64,000 bases of DNA, from NCBI GenBank assembly GCA_013398295.1, contig VZSF01001206.1:62001-126000 (forward strand), written 5' to 3'. This document shows positions 12,001-25,896 of this stretch, piece after piece. Source of the DNA: Chionis minor. Its lineage: Eukaryota > Chordata > Aves > Charadriiformes > Chionididae. How positions within the stretch are numbered: position 1 is the first letter of the stretch; each line of letters opens with the position of its first letter. The translations under genes were made by a program, and so were the position numbers. The notes under the pieces were generated by a model. It was not told the origin of the DNA. It worked only from the letters and a program-made list of their open reading frames with translations, and did no database searches.

Positions 12001-15000
12001 AACTGCAATTTAATACAGCACAAGCAAAGGGCAGAAGAAATTCAAGCTCCGTTTGTTTTCTATTTGTTTATTCTTGATTACAGTAAATCTTCACAGACTT
12101 TCTCCAATAGATTCATATTCCCTACTGCCCCTACGCCATAGAAAGTTGCAAGAAAACTTTCATAACTTAATCCCTCACTGCAAGTACTTGCAGCTGGTAT
12201 TACAACAAAGCAAAGAGAAAAACAAACTGTAGAGGAACTTTCAGCAGCACATACCTTACAGCTACATGCTAATGTAGTCTTCCATCCTCCAGTGTTCATC
12301 TTCTTTCCGTAGAGTCCCATTACCATCTATGTATCCTTCCTGCCTAAGGCAAGCCTCCAGCTTGTTTATCTGTAGAAAGTGGAGGGAAGCAGGGTAGGAG
12401 AAACATAGAAAGTGAGACAAGGATTATCACAACTTTGTAAATCACTGTTCTTAGTAAGACTAGAAAATAAAGCTTGAGAAATCCTCAAACCTTAGAACAA
12501 TTTTAAACCAAAAGGGCCTCAGTGTGGGTCATCTGTATTTTATTTTTTTTTCCTTCTTATAACAAATCTGTGGTTACTATTTCATTTTCTCCAGTTATTG
12601 CACTTTGATCTGTATTTGATGTTAGTTACATGAAAAATGAAAGAGTTAGGCAGAATAGGCACCACCTTCTGCTTTGAAATTTAGATTAAATTCTGGTTTA
12701 CATTAGCAAAAAAACATAGCTACATCCCCCTTCACAGTAAGTGTGGTTCCTACCTTTCAAAACTTTTAACAAAGTTGGTCTGGAAACCCTTTTATAATGG
12801 TTTCATATCAGAATACAAGGTGCAGGTCAAGATGCATTATTCTAGAAGCAATTTATACAGATTTTTTTTCTCTAAATTTGAGTCCTAACATTCTTATCTT
12901 GTAGGAATACCAAATACTAGCAAGTTTAATGAAATTTGTGTGGGGAAAGTGAAAACACATCTTTAAATACACCAGTCTGTTCTCCATGCATTGCAATCAA
13001 GCCCTAGGATTTTTAATAACTTGCTGAAATAGTACAAAATGAAAAAGAGAAACTATACCTGTAGTGCATATATACATTTTTTCAGAGTTGAAACTTTCCA
13101 TCAGCTCCGGATGGTTTCAAAGCTTGAATACCAGGCACTGTAGCAAAATCACACAGTGTTTAGAATTGGTAACCACATAAACCCTAACTATACTACAGGA
13201 GACATCTCAAAGCCATGACTGGCAAGTCAGATCTCTGACCAGATGTTTCTAGAAATCTCCCCGGCTCCCTGACCTTTAATACCACTTATACATACATAAA
13301 AAGCTTTTGAAGAGCCAAGATAAGAAGATAGCCTGACCTTGCTCCATGTGTTCATACAATCAAGATCTCAGAGAGCCAAAGCTCAGTGGCAGGTTTCCTG
13401 AGACATCTGAAGGCTGGCTTGGCTTGGCATATCCTGCTGATCTCACATGACTTTCTAGAAGGCAATGTTGGTGTCTGTCTGACAGGTACACCTCATCCCA
13501 GGCTTCTGTCCAATATCACCATAGTGTACGGTAAGGCAGGCTGACACATTTAAGTTAAAAGAGCAAGGTCCCAAAATTTTTTTCCCTTGTGCAAGCTAAT
13601 GGTTGCTAAAGTTTCTTCTTAAATGTTTTTATTGATCTATGCATTATGAATAGAAGATGACTTTTGAAACACATAACATCTTGGGCTCAGAGCTAACATA
13701 TCATATCCAGGGATTATTTGCAAAGCAAATCCAGACACCTCTGTCTTGAGGACTGGCATGTGTTCCAAAAATTTCAGCCTTTCCTCACTGGGACTTTTGA
13801 TCATACTAGGTGAAATAAGCAGCAGCTATTCCAAGATAATCTGCTTATTGAAAAAGAGTGACAAAGTTTCTCTGTGTATGTGACCACTTCATTATAGACA
13901 ATAAGGAGCATGGCATGACCTCATCACTTCCATGAAATTTTAGAGTATAGTCTCTAAAACTGAAATGTTAATGCAAAAGAAAAGACATAAAGAATAAGTG
14001 TGATAATTTCTGTTGTAAACAGGCAGTTTTAGGGTCCAAAGCTGCAAGTTAGGCAAATAATTTTGTCTTGACAAAAGTGACCTTCAGCAGATCCCACAAG
14101 ATGTATAGAACAGTCTGTCCATTTAATAATTAAAGCCATTCCAAAAACCCCCATGTCACTTAAGGTGTTTTAAGGTGTTTTTTCTCCTCAGACAAATCAC
14201 TTTTGAGAGAAAGGATGCTGGCCTTAACAGAAAATTCAAAATTTGACCCAATAAAATAACTAGTTTAAAATAATTAGGAGCTCTAAACCTGTAGCATGGA
14301 CCTATGTAAAAAGTTAAGAACTTTAACCCAAACAAAAAGACATTAAAAATAAACAAATATATATGTGATCATATGTTCAGGTGGCAGTAAGGATTACTGG
14401 TCATTTTATGTCAGTAAAGAGACACAGCATATCTAACGAGAGGCAGCTCATTAATCTGAGCTGGTGGGGTTCCAGTGCCCAATCAAATACAAGGCAAATG
14501 CATTAAGATGAGTCACTCTGTTTCCCATGTCTGGGTAGGAAAGAACCCTAACGGACTTCAAAAACATATACTATTTTCTGAGGTGTCAGGCTACAAATTA
14601 AAACCTAGCATAAATAAAATTCTCTTCAAGAAAGAGCATTATCTTTTGGATGCAAAGAACAGTTGGGCACTCTGCTCACATACACTGCTAATACTTAAAA
14701 GAGGAACATCAGTAGGCTTGCACTAATGAAAGTTTTCAGATGGAAACTCTAATTTGACAGAGCACTGTGCCTCAGACAAAGTGGGGGTTTTTTTCTAAAA
14801 TGAAAGCCTGAAATATTATTTTCCACACTCTATCACAGATTGTGAAGTATAGATTGTTAGAAGAATATATGTTAGTGAAGACTGTGCATAAGTCTAAGAC
14901 TCACAGAAAGTTATAATTTTTTTCCCTTGGTGTGTTCTTATATGATAATACACTAGAACAGGATAAATACCAACAAGTGAGTCCACCCAGTAGTAATACC

Positions 15001-18000
15001 CGTTTAGTATACTGCAAGGTGTAAAGGATTCTCTTTCAGACTTTAGTGTTCTTAACAGCAAGATCAAGCGGTTTTATGCTTCAACATCTTCCACCACAGC
15101 AGTACTTAGAATTAGAAGTGGTATACAGTTTATATGCTAACTATGGCAACAAATCTAACTTTATGTACAATAAACTCTTTTCACGGCTCAAATGGGAATG
15201 AACTGATTGAATGTTGTTTTGGTTCATTTCAAATATATTTCTGTAGCAGTGCAATCATTCAGGTATCGAACTGTTACAACACTGCCTGTCAGTTGCATAC
15301 TGAATGTGCAGAAAGCTGAAAAAGTGTCAGTACGCTAAGGACAAAGAATAAAAATCATACTGAAACAGTAGACTGCTTGGGCTTGGTGGAGATTTTTCTT
15401 ATGTTTGAAAGTGTTATATTTTATTTATAATGAATTTGCATTTTTTTGTGTTACTGAATATATTTAGAAATTACTTCTTCAATTACCAATCTCTACTTTT
15501 TACTGACAACATAGGTATAAGGTTCATATCTCTGACAAAGCCAAGAAGGGCTTTGTCTTTCCTTTTTCTTTTCTTCCTTTCACCAAAGAAGGTGAAAGTT
15601 ATCACAATATATTAATGTTGAGTTTAACATTTAATGCTTACTTTTGGAAACACTTATTACTACACCACATGGGTTCTCCAACTTAACTGTTTTTTAAGTC
15701 TGTGTGGTTTAGCCTTTTACATGCATATGCTTTCAAAATATATAAATTCTGAAACACAAGCTACATTTCAAATATGAAAGTTTAAAATTTTTGTTCTACA
15801 TTCATTGAAACATTTCTGGTTTTCTCATGTTTTTATTTCCCGATATTTTTTGGTTATCACGAAGCTTGGAGTTTAACCTAAATTCCCCTAATATTTTGTT
15901 CTTGATGAAACATTTGCTCAAAATCTAGAGGAAAGGATTCCATTATCCCTATTCCATTCAGCTTCATTGGGGTTTATGCCTCTGAGTTGGGTGTCAAATT
16001 AATACAATCTGCTTTTTCCAACATGATCTGTGCTTCTACCATTGATAATCATGAATTGGCTGCATTATATGTTTCTGTGCATGGTTCTGCACGTCTACCA
16101 GTACATCTGTAATGAAGATGTATGTTTACAGTGATAAGCATTTGCATTTGTACATGATATTGCACACAGAGAGTAAGTACTGTATAAATATATCCACACA
16201 GAGCACTGAAACACTTGTCTCCTTTTTATGGTGAGAGAATTTCTCCTCTTTATATAGTATTCATCTGAACACTTTCTTGTTGTATGAGGTTTTCTAAACT
16301 GCAACCTACACTATCATTCAACAACTGTAAATTGCGTGTCACCTGTCTTGGTGCTTTGTTCTTTTCATAACCTAGTATTATGTAATTTACCCCAAACTTG
16401 CAATTTCAGATTGTCTGTGATGATGTACCTCTGTGAAAAGAATTTGTTATAAAACAACAGTATTAGGAAAGAAGAAGCCAGAAAAGGAGAGGGGAAAAAA
16501 AAGGTAGAATTCTCTTATAATGCCTTCAGTCAACCAAAATTAATCTTCCTTCATCTGTTTCAGTCTTTCAAAAAATCTCATTAAATTACACATTAGTGTG
16601 TCTTCAGCATGGATATACTATTTAATCTTCTCTTTCCTTCAAGAGAAATTTAGATAATAAATACTTTTTTTTAGTTTGAAAACAATGGCAAAAGAAAACG
16701 TGGAAATGTATTTGGATCTTACCTCAAATAATTGTGAAAGCCCTAGAGAGGAACTTAGTATATTTGTGATTAATTCAGTTCCTGAGCTTCAAGCTCTTGT
16801 CAAGACTGTGAAAACCATGAACTGCATCAGTTCTTCAGCAGAAGCATGTCAGGAAAGAAGTTCCACATGCGTAGCGGATTAAGAGAGATGTCTCCCATTG
16901 GTTTCTTTTTATTAAAACATAAAAGAGACTCCAGATTTTTCCTAGATATGAAAGCACACACTTTCCCCAGCTTGGTCAGGTTCTTGAGAAAACTTTTAAA
17001 TTTAACCTTATAGTCGCTTATTGAGACTACTTGTGCACAGGCACATTTAGAATTGGGCCCATTGCTGCCACTTTTTCCTCAGAAACTTTCTGTTCTGAAT
17101 GCTTATTGCCATCCTTTAATTTCACCTAGATAATGTCTAAAGAACTTGAGAACTACAACAAATAACAGTGGATCGTAAACTCTCCCCCAACACGTCTCCA
17201 TCCAAGCAACTTAAAAGGTGGAAACTTGTTTCATAAGGACATTTCCCTTTGCACCAAAGCTTGACTGCTTTCCGCTTAGAGTACTCCTCCAGAAGCAATA
17301 CTGAAGGGGAAATATTTCCTCCATTATCAAAGAGCAGAGAATAAACTCAAATTTTCCTGGAATTACTCAGGAGCTACCCTCAACTTTCGATAATAGGCAA
17401 CAGGTGACTAACGGATGTAAAGAGGAGGAGGTATTTTCCTGGTTACCTGTTGAGAAGATGGGCCTTTTTGGTCCCTGAAGCTCATGAGAGCCTTCAGCAA
17501 ACTTCTTCCATACTGCAGGTGGTAGCCCTTCAGGATGATTTCCAGAGAGCCCTGGGAGGCAGGGCAAGATGGGTTGTAAAACAGACAGTGAAACTTGAGC
17601 TGTGGTAGGAATTTATACTGAAGGAACTGAGGAAGAGAAGAAGTCCTGCCTTGCAAAAGAAAAGCCAAATTCAGTGCTCCTGCTGGAGGTTACCTGGGAG
17701 GTTCTGTGTAGTTTTTTTTCAAGTAAAGCACAGGCCAGAACCCAGCCTTTCGTTAGCAGGTGTGAGATAAGAGCTCATACATATACAGCCACAGTATTTC
17801 TGAAAATGCATTCTGCAAGTCTGTGCCTGACTGTTCTGCAGTAACTGTCCTGTAATAACTTAATCTAAGTCCACTAAGAATGAAGAGACTTCATAATTCT
17901 TGACCCCATCATTCTCCTGCTATCTTTTAGCCAGTCAGAAAACCACTTTCTCCCAGGAAAAGCTACTTTTTTTCAGAAGATACTCATTAATCCTGTAGGT

Positions 18001-21000
18001 CAAGTGCTAGAAAGCAGGGCCAGCAACGTGAAAGCAAATATTATGACTTTATTGCTGCTGTTACAGTCTATTTCCTATTATTAAACCTGCTATGTCCAAT
18101 ATGTTTATTGAAGGAACACAGTGTTACAACATCCATAGCATTATGACACAATTCAGGAAAACAAGAGAGGTTTTGAAATTATGACCATTTGTTTTGTGTT
18201 AAATAACAAGTATAACAGTCTAAGAAATTTGCATAAAGCATGAGATGAAGTGACCAACACAGTATAAAAGCCTAACAGTGGAGGCTCTGAAGAGCTCCCA
18301 CAAATAACAAATAAAAACCTTATAAATGTAAATATTATTGCAAACAACTCTGAAAAAAGTGGAAAATTCCTACGGAATTGCTCTCTGTTTACACAGAACT
18401 AAAAAAAGGGAAAAATGGGTCAAAAAAAGTCTGAGAATATAATAGTTTCTCAGAGTGTTCGCAATTAGTAGTTCCATTATCTCTACTCATTGTTTACGTC
18501 ATTATTCTTTGAAATTCTGGGAATGCCAGTTAGCTATTATCTTACAGCCATGTGCCATTGGAAGAGGTCAATCACATATGAAGATATCTATAAATTTTAT
18601 CATCACTAGCTCACATAATAACACATTCCTTTTCAAATTTGTATCTGGCCAGTAGTCTAGTAATGTAATATTTTCCTTCAAAAGGAGCATCTAAAGTTTC
18701 TCTTGTTACTCTGTGTCTGCCTCTCTATCCATCCAGGCATCATATGGCACTTTGAAAATACGGGCAACAACCACTGAGTAGTAGCTTCCTGTTTGTTTTG
18801 TCTGACTGGCCATCTTTCCTAACAAAGTAGGAGTGTTTCTCAAAGGCTGACAGATTAGATCAGGTATCGACACTGATTTTTGCAAAAAAGATGGTGGAAA
18901 TATGGTGATTGTGATGATGACAGGGAGCATACCCTAAATGAATGAACAATTTACAAACTCCTTCTAAATTATGCTCTCTATGTCCATACATTCAATGATA
19001 TGAGCTTCAGTAGCAAAAAAAAAAAAAAAATCTATGTGAAAATCTATTCTGTGTAAGCTCTGTTCAGGTCACAATTGAGAATATGTGTAGCTGATATATT
19101 CCTAACTGCTATTGTGGTAGATATAGTTTCTCCATATGCAAACAAAGAATTTCAATCCTGCAGAATTCAGATACATTTTGCTATGTGCTATTCACCTGTG
19201 TATATGCAGCATTCTCATCTCAGGAGTAGTTTCAATTGACTCATCTCAGTAATAGCACCTGTATGGCACCTATGTCTGTGAGACAAATGTTGGCTGGAAG
19301 ATCAAAATTCTGAAAGTCGTTTACCTCCTTCTTTCACTCCCACAAATTCAGCTTCATGCATACCCATGAGGAACATTCTTCAAAGACCCTTAACTCACTT
19401 TCTGATTCTTGTGTTCTTTTTATTAAGATCAAGGTTGGTTTAATCAATTCTTCTTTCAGATTACACAAAACGTGACACACAAATTAATTTCAGTCAGCAG
19501 AATTTGGAAATGCAACTTTTTCCCAACATCACTCAAACAAACAAACAAATAAATAAAAAATTAAGCCACACATATGTTAACTAGTTCAAGAGGAAGTGAC
19601 AGTATTATATGGCTGCCAATAAGAAAAGAAACATAATGATAACCATCTCTTCTTCTAAAATGTTCTGAATTGGGTACTTTCCAAAGCACTGTGTGTGCTC
19701 CATTGTCATAAAAATTAATTAAAACAAAGGAAAGGTATTTAAAAAAATTAAAACAGGAATCTCCAGAGAATTACAAAACACAAACAGCTATTGCCTACAG
19801 ACAGAGTGCTATAAAAATGCAAAATCCTCATCAATGAGCCAAAGAGGAAGGTTTTCAAACTAAGTTGTCCTTTTGCGTGTAATTAAACACATACTATGTA
19901 TTATTGCACAATTTCACGTAAATGCTTTCGTCGTTAATTCTTGCAGAAGACAAATTGTGCCGTACCATATAAATGTCAGAACATAATTCACCTTTTTCAT
20001 AATTACAGCAGACTGTGTATCACTTCCACTAAAATTGTAGTTTCATTAAATTTATTATTTTGGAATCAGCTTATGTTTATTGTAAGTAAAAACTGACCAC
20101 TAGGAAATAAGAAAAATAGCATTTTCAATATGCCTTATAAATAGCTTTTCCAAAAATTCCAAATACCTCCAAAAGGTAATTGTTTAGACTGATCTTTTAC
20201 TTGGTAACAACAGCAACTATAAATGGTCAGTTCAAATAAAATATTGAAGGAATCATCATAATTTACTTATTTTCACCAAGTACTCTGAGTTGGAACTCTA
20301 AGACTATTCTAGAAGAAAACTATGATGGTGTAAAGACAAATTATAATTTTTCAAAGTGTGACAGATCCACTTGAAAAGTCTGGTTTAAGGTGAAAAGGCA
20401 GACCTGCTTCTTCAAAGTTCTGACAAGTCTCACTTCAGCAGCAAATTGAAAAGTCTTGAACACCACTCAGTGACTGCTTCTACTTTTTCCCTCATTTACA
20501 TTTTTATGTTGATTATACTGGAAAATGGAAAACTACATCTAAATGACAGGTTTCACAAGAAAATTAAATGTTTCATATTGAGAATTAAACAAAAATTGGA
20601 GAAAATTCGAAGCAGCATTCAACTCCTTATGTTATTTTTACATAAGACGAAAACTCTTTGGAACTTCAAAGGAATGAGATTAAATTCTATTATATTAGCA
20701 ATGTTGTTAGTATATTGTGGAGATCCTAGAAGCAGGATCCTCTCCTGAAAAGGTTTTTCTGCTCTGTTGACTGCTGAGACTCTTTGCCTCGACAAATCAA
20801 ATGTTATGTGTTACGCAACATAGAGCTAAGAAATTTCTGTCTTTCAGGAAAATGATAGTATTGCCATTGACTGAAAAGAAAACTAAAAAAATACCTCATG
20901 AATGAAGCAAAGCAGGCACAAGAAAAAGACCCCACTGAATAAAACAAAGTAAAGCAAAGAAATTGAAACAAAACAAAACCAGCTAAGCTGAAACAAACCT

Positions 21001-21469
21001 ATAGCTCAGTTAACTTTTCCGAGGTAATCAAGAGGTAGAATTAATATTCCTAATTGTTAAACTCAAGTCAGTTGTTCACTACATTTCTCTTGACACTAAC
21101 AGAGAAAACTACAGGGCCTGAAAATAGTTCCCGTATAAAATCTTCAAAATAAGTGTTCCTTAAATAAACCTTCCTTTCTCTCTCCCCCTCCTTTAGTCTT
21201 CTTTAAGCATTTTCTAAGCTTTTCTTAACTATACACATAAAATCTAATTTTTTTTTTTTTACATTAATTTCCTTTGTCAAATTGAAGCTCTCAGCATGTC
21301 ATCCCTTTTCACCAGCACTACCATGGTTATAGAATTGTTACAATGTTATCTGAATTACTTGCAAAAAATAATCCGACTTTCACAACACGTCATAGTCAAC
21401 ATACAAAATTCCTAAAACAGAGAGTTATTGCAGCTATTATTTTTTGTATTTGTTGTTCAGGTGCCTTAT
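12001..21469. other. Unrecognised AT-rich DNA, no supported gene
   Basis: Contains scattered open frames of 60-86 codons (for example 16676-16882 plus, 17408-17668 minus, 18706-18930 minus). None shows a domain, signal peptide pattern, splice-flanked structure or similarity I recognise, and they overlap on opposite strands. A 16-nt A run lies at 19015-19030. I see no CR1 or LTR signature here. Confidence 0.55.
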
Positions 21470-21930
21470 GCAATGGAAACATTTATCAGACAAACAAATC
21501 TTGTCTACTTAGACTTCCAAATGATTTTTCTAACGTATTCCAAATCCTTCAGAGGGTCCTAGGGAAATTACTGAGATATGGGGTAGAAGGGAAGGTCCTA
21601 GAATACATATGTAATTAGGAGCTAAGACAAAGAGAGAAGGAAAACTGCCTGTGTTTGAGGTAGATGAAGATCTTGGCTATTTCATTGTGTTAAGGCTTCT
21701 ACTGTTCAACATATTCATAAACAATACAGAAAAAGGAATGAAAAGTGAGCAAGCAGTAATGAAAGAAGCTCATTACGAAGAACTGGAAAAATAACTTATG
21801 AGATTGACTGACCTGGTAGATGAAACTGTAAATAAATAAAGCTACACACGAGGGGAAAACAGTTCTAAGTTCATATATTAAACAATAGTCTCTGACATAA
21901 CCTTTATTATTCATGCATGAAATCCTAATA
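21470..21930 (+). mobile_element. Ancient CR1/L3-type LINE relic (reverse-transcriptase fragment)
   Basis: Translated pieces on the plus strand line up, across frameshifts, with the conserved order of a CR1/L3-clade reverse transcriptase. First, VYLDFQMIF (about 21508-21535) resembles block A (YLDFQKAF). Next, KLLRYGVEGKVLEYI (about 21565-21612) resembles the KLERYGIRGKVLRWI spacer. Then LLFNIFINNTEKGMKSE (about 21697-21750) resembles LFNIFINDLEKG. After this the DNA continues like the segment following the catalytic box (GAAGAACTGG...AAATAACTT). The reading frame shifts at least twice and contains stops. It is far more diverged than the avian CR1 copies elsewhere in the window and probably predates bird-specific CR1 expansion. 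The consensus was recalled, not searched, so the family name is provisional. Confidence 0.6.
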
Positions 21931-24900
21931 ACCTGATATAAAGATGACCAGACCTGAAATAAATCTGAAATAAATCCTTAAATTTTGCAGATACAGTTTT
22001 TTCATTATCCGAGGGGTAGAAATTACATTTGAATTCTAACTACTTCATTTCCTTCTGCCTTTTGAAAACAATCTAACAGCAGGATTAAAAAAATGTGTTT
22101 TCCAAAACTACTTCACACTAAAATCAGCCCAAAGGATTGCTCTGAAAAAGAGGATCAGGCTTTAAATTTCTCTGAGCCACCACAGCTGAACTCTCAGCTG
22201 ACTCCGATGCTACTCAGTACTTGAATGTATATTTGAATCCTAGGTTCTACACAGAATTAAACTTATTACAAAATTATGCATATAGATTACAGATAATTTG
22301 TCTGAAGGGAAAACACCTAACTTGAAAATGCATCTAAATCCCAATATCAGCTTCATGGTGAGCACAGCCTGTTAAGGATGAAGTCACTTTTGCATGCCAA
22401 GTGCATTGGATCCATCAAAGTAGATTCTCTGAGCTTGTTTTCCTTTGTTTGCCTTTAGACTTTTCTGTTTCTTGATTTTACATGTTTCTGTATGGCTCGC
22501 ATAAATAATCTTTCCACAGCACAGAACAATTTCTGAGCATTTTGAACGGTGGAGCCGCAGTTATCCCTTCACAGGTGATGTCAAGAATACTTTCCTTTAA
22601 GCTTTGAAATCTACTTCTGACTGTCATTTAGTGAGGAAGGAGTCAGTACAGACCACATAAATCAGAGACCTGGTAAGACAGAAGCAATGTTTTGCAAAAG
22701 TGAAATACAGAATGTCTGCTTTACTGAAATATGTCTTATGAAAGCTGGCTGCCACTAGTTAACCCTGTCACTGCCTCTGAAGATCAGGATGATGAATGCC
22801 AAATTAAAGTCACAGTCAATAACACACGTGAAAGGAAAAATCACAGGTTATCGATCCAAAAAAGGAGATGATAATTAAGGACTGAGATTCCATTCTAACT
22901 TGTGGTCAGCACAGAGAACAGTTGCATTAAAGTCTTCTTTAATATATTGGTAAGAGATAGCCTTGCAGATTTTTGGCTTGACTTACATTTGACTGCTACT
23001 GAAAAAAAACCAGTGTGCTTGAACAACAGTGATGCTACATTTTGCTTCACTGATACAAGCAGTCCTGCATAACTTATCCATCTCAGCCATTTATTCTCTT
23101 AGTTACAGGAATCAATGCATTAACCTGAACTTGCTTTACTTTAGCATGAACAGGAAGCACGGTTGTTTTGACTCAGGAAGACCACTGACATAATTGTCTT
23201 TAAAAACTAAGGTGGAGTAATGCAATTTATGGATAAGGCCCAAAATAATCACTTTTCATACGTATTTATAGTTCCAAGAGCATCTAACATTGACTACTGT
23301 AGAGGAATACTTGATTAAATCTCCACTCATATAAGTTACATGTAAGAAGCCAAAGATACTTAGGGGGTAGGTTCTGTGTAAACAAAAACTCCCCAGCATG
23401 AAGGTAAATTTGCAAAAAGAATTATATGCATAACTAACACAATACTTGACATTAGGACTGATTTCCTAACTTCAGAATATACTCCAGTGACCTAAATATT
23501 ATGACTGATGAATTTAAGCTGGCAGCAGTTACTGAGAATGACAAGCAGGAGGAGTCAGTCAGTGTTCACACGATGTTGAAGTTCAAAGCTATTTGGAAAT
23601 TATGGCACAGTACCTTGTCACAAGAAGACCTTGTAAAATCAGCAGTGTCCACAGAAGGCAGCATGTATAATGAATGCACCAATCCAATCATGACATTCAG
23701 TCTTTGTTCACAACGCTCATAAAAAAAGAACAGATATGTAACTCATTAGACCTTTGCTCACTTAATATTTGTTCACAGTATAATAAAAGCATTTACCAAT
23801 GAAGCTTCAGACAGCTGCATAAGAACTCTTCATACAACTGACAAATAATATTAAATTTTTTAACCTGTCTTCACTCCTGCAAAATTAATATGTAAATGTA
23901 TTACTTTATCCATAGGAATCTTCTGTTACAAAAACTGATCCTCTGTGACATGCATGACAAGACACTCCATCTCTCTGAGTGAGGTGATCCCTAAAATCGG
24001 ATTTACAATATTGCTACCAGACACCTGAAAAGTAGTAGAAATCAGCACAACAGGACTAGTCCAGGTCAGATGATGGGAATGAAGTTCATGCTCAGATAAC
24101 ATGAGTGAGTAAATACACTAGATGTATTGAGACGTTCCTTCCACTAGAATTAAACAGATAGAGTATGGGCGTCTGGGAATCTTGAAGAGTGCCAGGAACT
24201 GTGCCTCTTATGATTTTTGCTAGAATTTGGGGGAATCAGTAAGGGGAGAAGTGTTAAATATGTTTCTGAAATGACATTAGGATTGAGTTCTTTTAGCCAA
24301 GAGTGCTAACTCGAAACGCCCAGTCAATGAAAGCACAGAGAACTGCTCTGTGCTGCCTCCTCTAACAGACTCAAAATCTGTACTCTGTCATCCAGAGTCA
24401 TAAAGATCCAATGGCAGAGGACTGCCAGTGCCCCTATTCTGAATCCTACCTTCTGCTGATGCTGGAATCCCTCAAATAATTTTTTGTTTTAAAACCAGCA
24501 TTGGTTATTTGTTTTACTTTACTACTACAGGTTGCAAACACTGAGTTTGATAAATTATGACAGATGACGTAGCCTTCAAACTCTGTATATTCAAACCGGA
24601 AATACTGGCACATTAATAAACTCTACCAGCTATGAAACACAGAGACATTTCAGTCACCCCAAGATGGTTTCAATACACTTATGTGCAGTTTTTACAGGAC
24701 AGTGTTGACCGAACCCAGAAAGCACTAAATTTTAAATATGGGCAACATGAGAAAACTACTTATTCATAAACAGTAAATACTCATCTAACTGTTAGCTATG
24801 ATCACCAAACAGAACAATGGACTTCTAAAAATAGTATACAAAGTCAGGGATAAATACTCTGCCTTCTTCAGAGTATGTTAAATGTTTTGTCAGAAAAATA

Positions 24901-25896
24901 CTCTTCCCAGTGTTGAAATAAATTTGGTGCCACAGTACAGCCAGAAGAGAAATATCAAGCTGGTGCATTTTCACTTGCCCTAGACACTATAGAATGTCAA
25001 AAAATATTTACAAAATTAATTGTTACACAACAAGAGGAGCAGTTCTGAGACTCAATTTTAACTTCACCTGAAGCAATATAAATCCATCTTGGATGGCAAT
25101 ATAAAACTGAGACCCAGATCAGTATTTTCTCTGGTCATTTAGTCCTAATAGTGTTCCACAGGTGTTAAGGTTTGGAGAGGAGGTGTGATGGCTTCATACT
25201 GAAAATAAAGACAGGCTATCAACACAGCTAATTTGCAGTACACAAAAGAATTAGGGAAGTTACCTATGCTATATTTGACTTAGAAACTCCCAAGGTCCTT
25301 AAGAAATTACAAAAAATACAGCAATGTTCCTTCTCCTATACCCTATAGAATTGTGTGCATAGTACAAATGTAGAGAAACATATACCATAAATTCATATAA
25401 ATGGTGAATTAAAAATTGTATGCCTTTGAGTATAAAAGGACAAAGTAAGAACTTAAGAATACAACACTAAATTCAAATAAGCCCTATATCTAGAAAGGTC
25501 TATCCAAAACTTATGAAAGCAAATTGTCATGGCTGCAGTCATTTCCTGGAGTTCTTTTACTGAGGTGGAAGGAAAAGCAATGATTAGTGAAACAATAGCA
25601 AGACACTGGAACTGCTGTCTTGTTCTAGTTGCGTTATACATCTGTGCACCTGTGCACATTTCCACTATGTAATTCTAAACTATTAATCATCACAAATGGG
25701 TGCTGTAAAAATCTTTGCATACATTTGGACATTGTTATATCCAAAACTCTCAAGTTTTCTGGTTTTGAGAAATCTGCTTTCCTAAAGCAACACAGAAGTT
25801 TTTTAACATACAACCAATGTTTTTAAGAAGTGAACAAAAGAAATTTCAATTTTCCCTTTATAAAATATTTTCCTCTTCAGTCATGAGGCATCCACA
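21931..25896. other. Unrecognised AT-rich DNA, no supported gene
   Basis: Nearly 4 kb without a domain-bearing open frame or a repeat I recognise. A 73-codon frame at 23501-23722 and a 70-codon frame at 25453-25665 have no recognisable features and are treated as chance. Confidence 0.55.

Noticed and set aside
18706..18930. 74-codon minus-strand frame that looked exon-like
   Set aside because: No recognisable domain, no convincing splice sites seen, and codon content consistent with chance.
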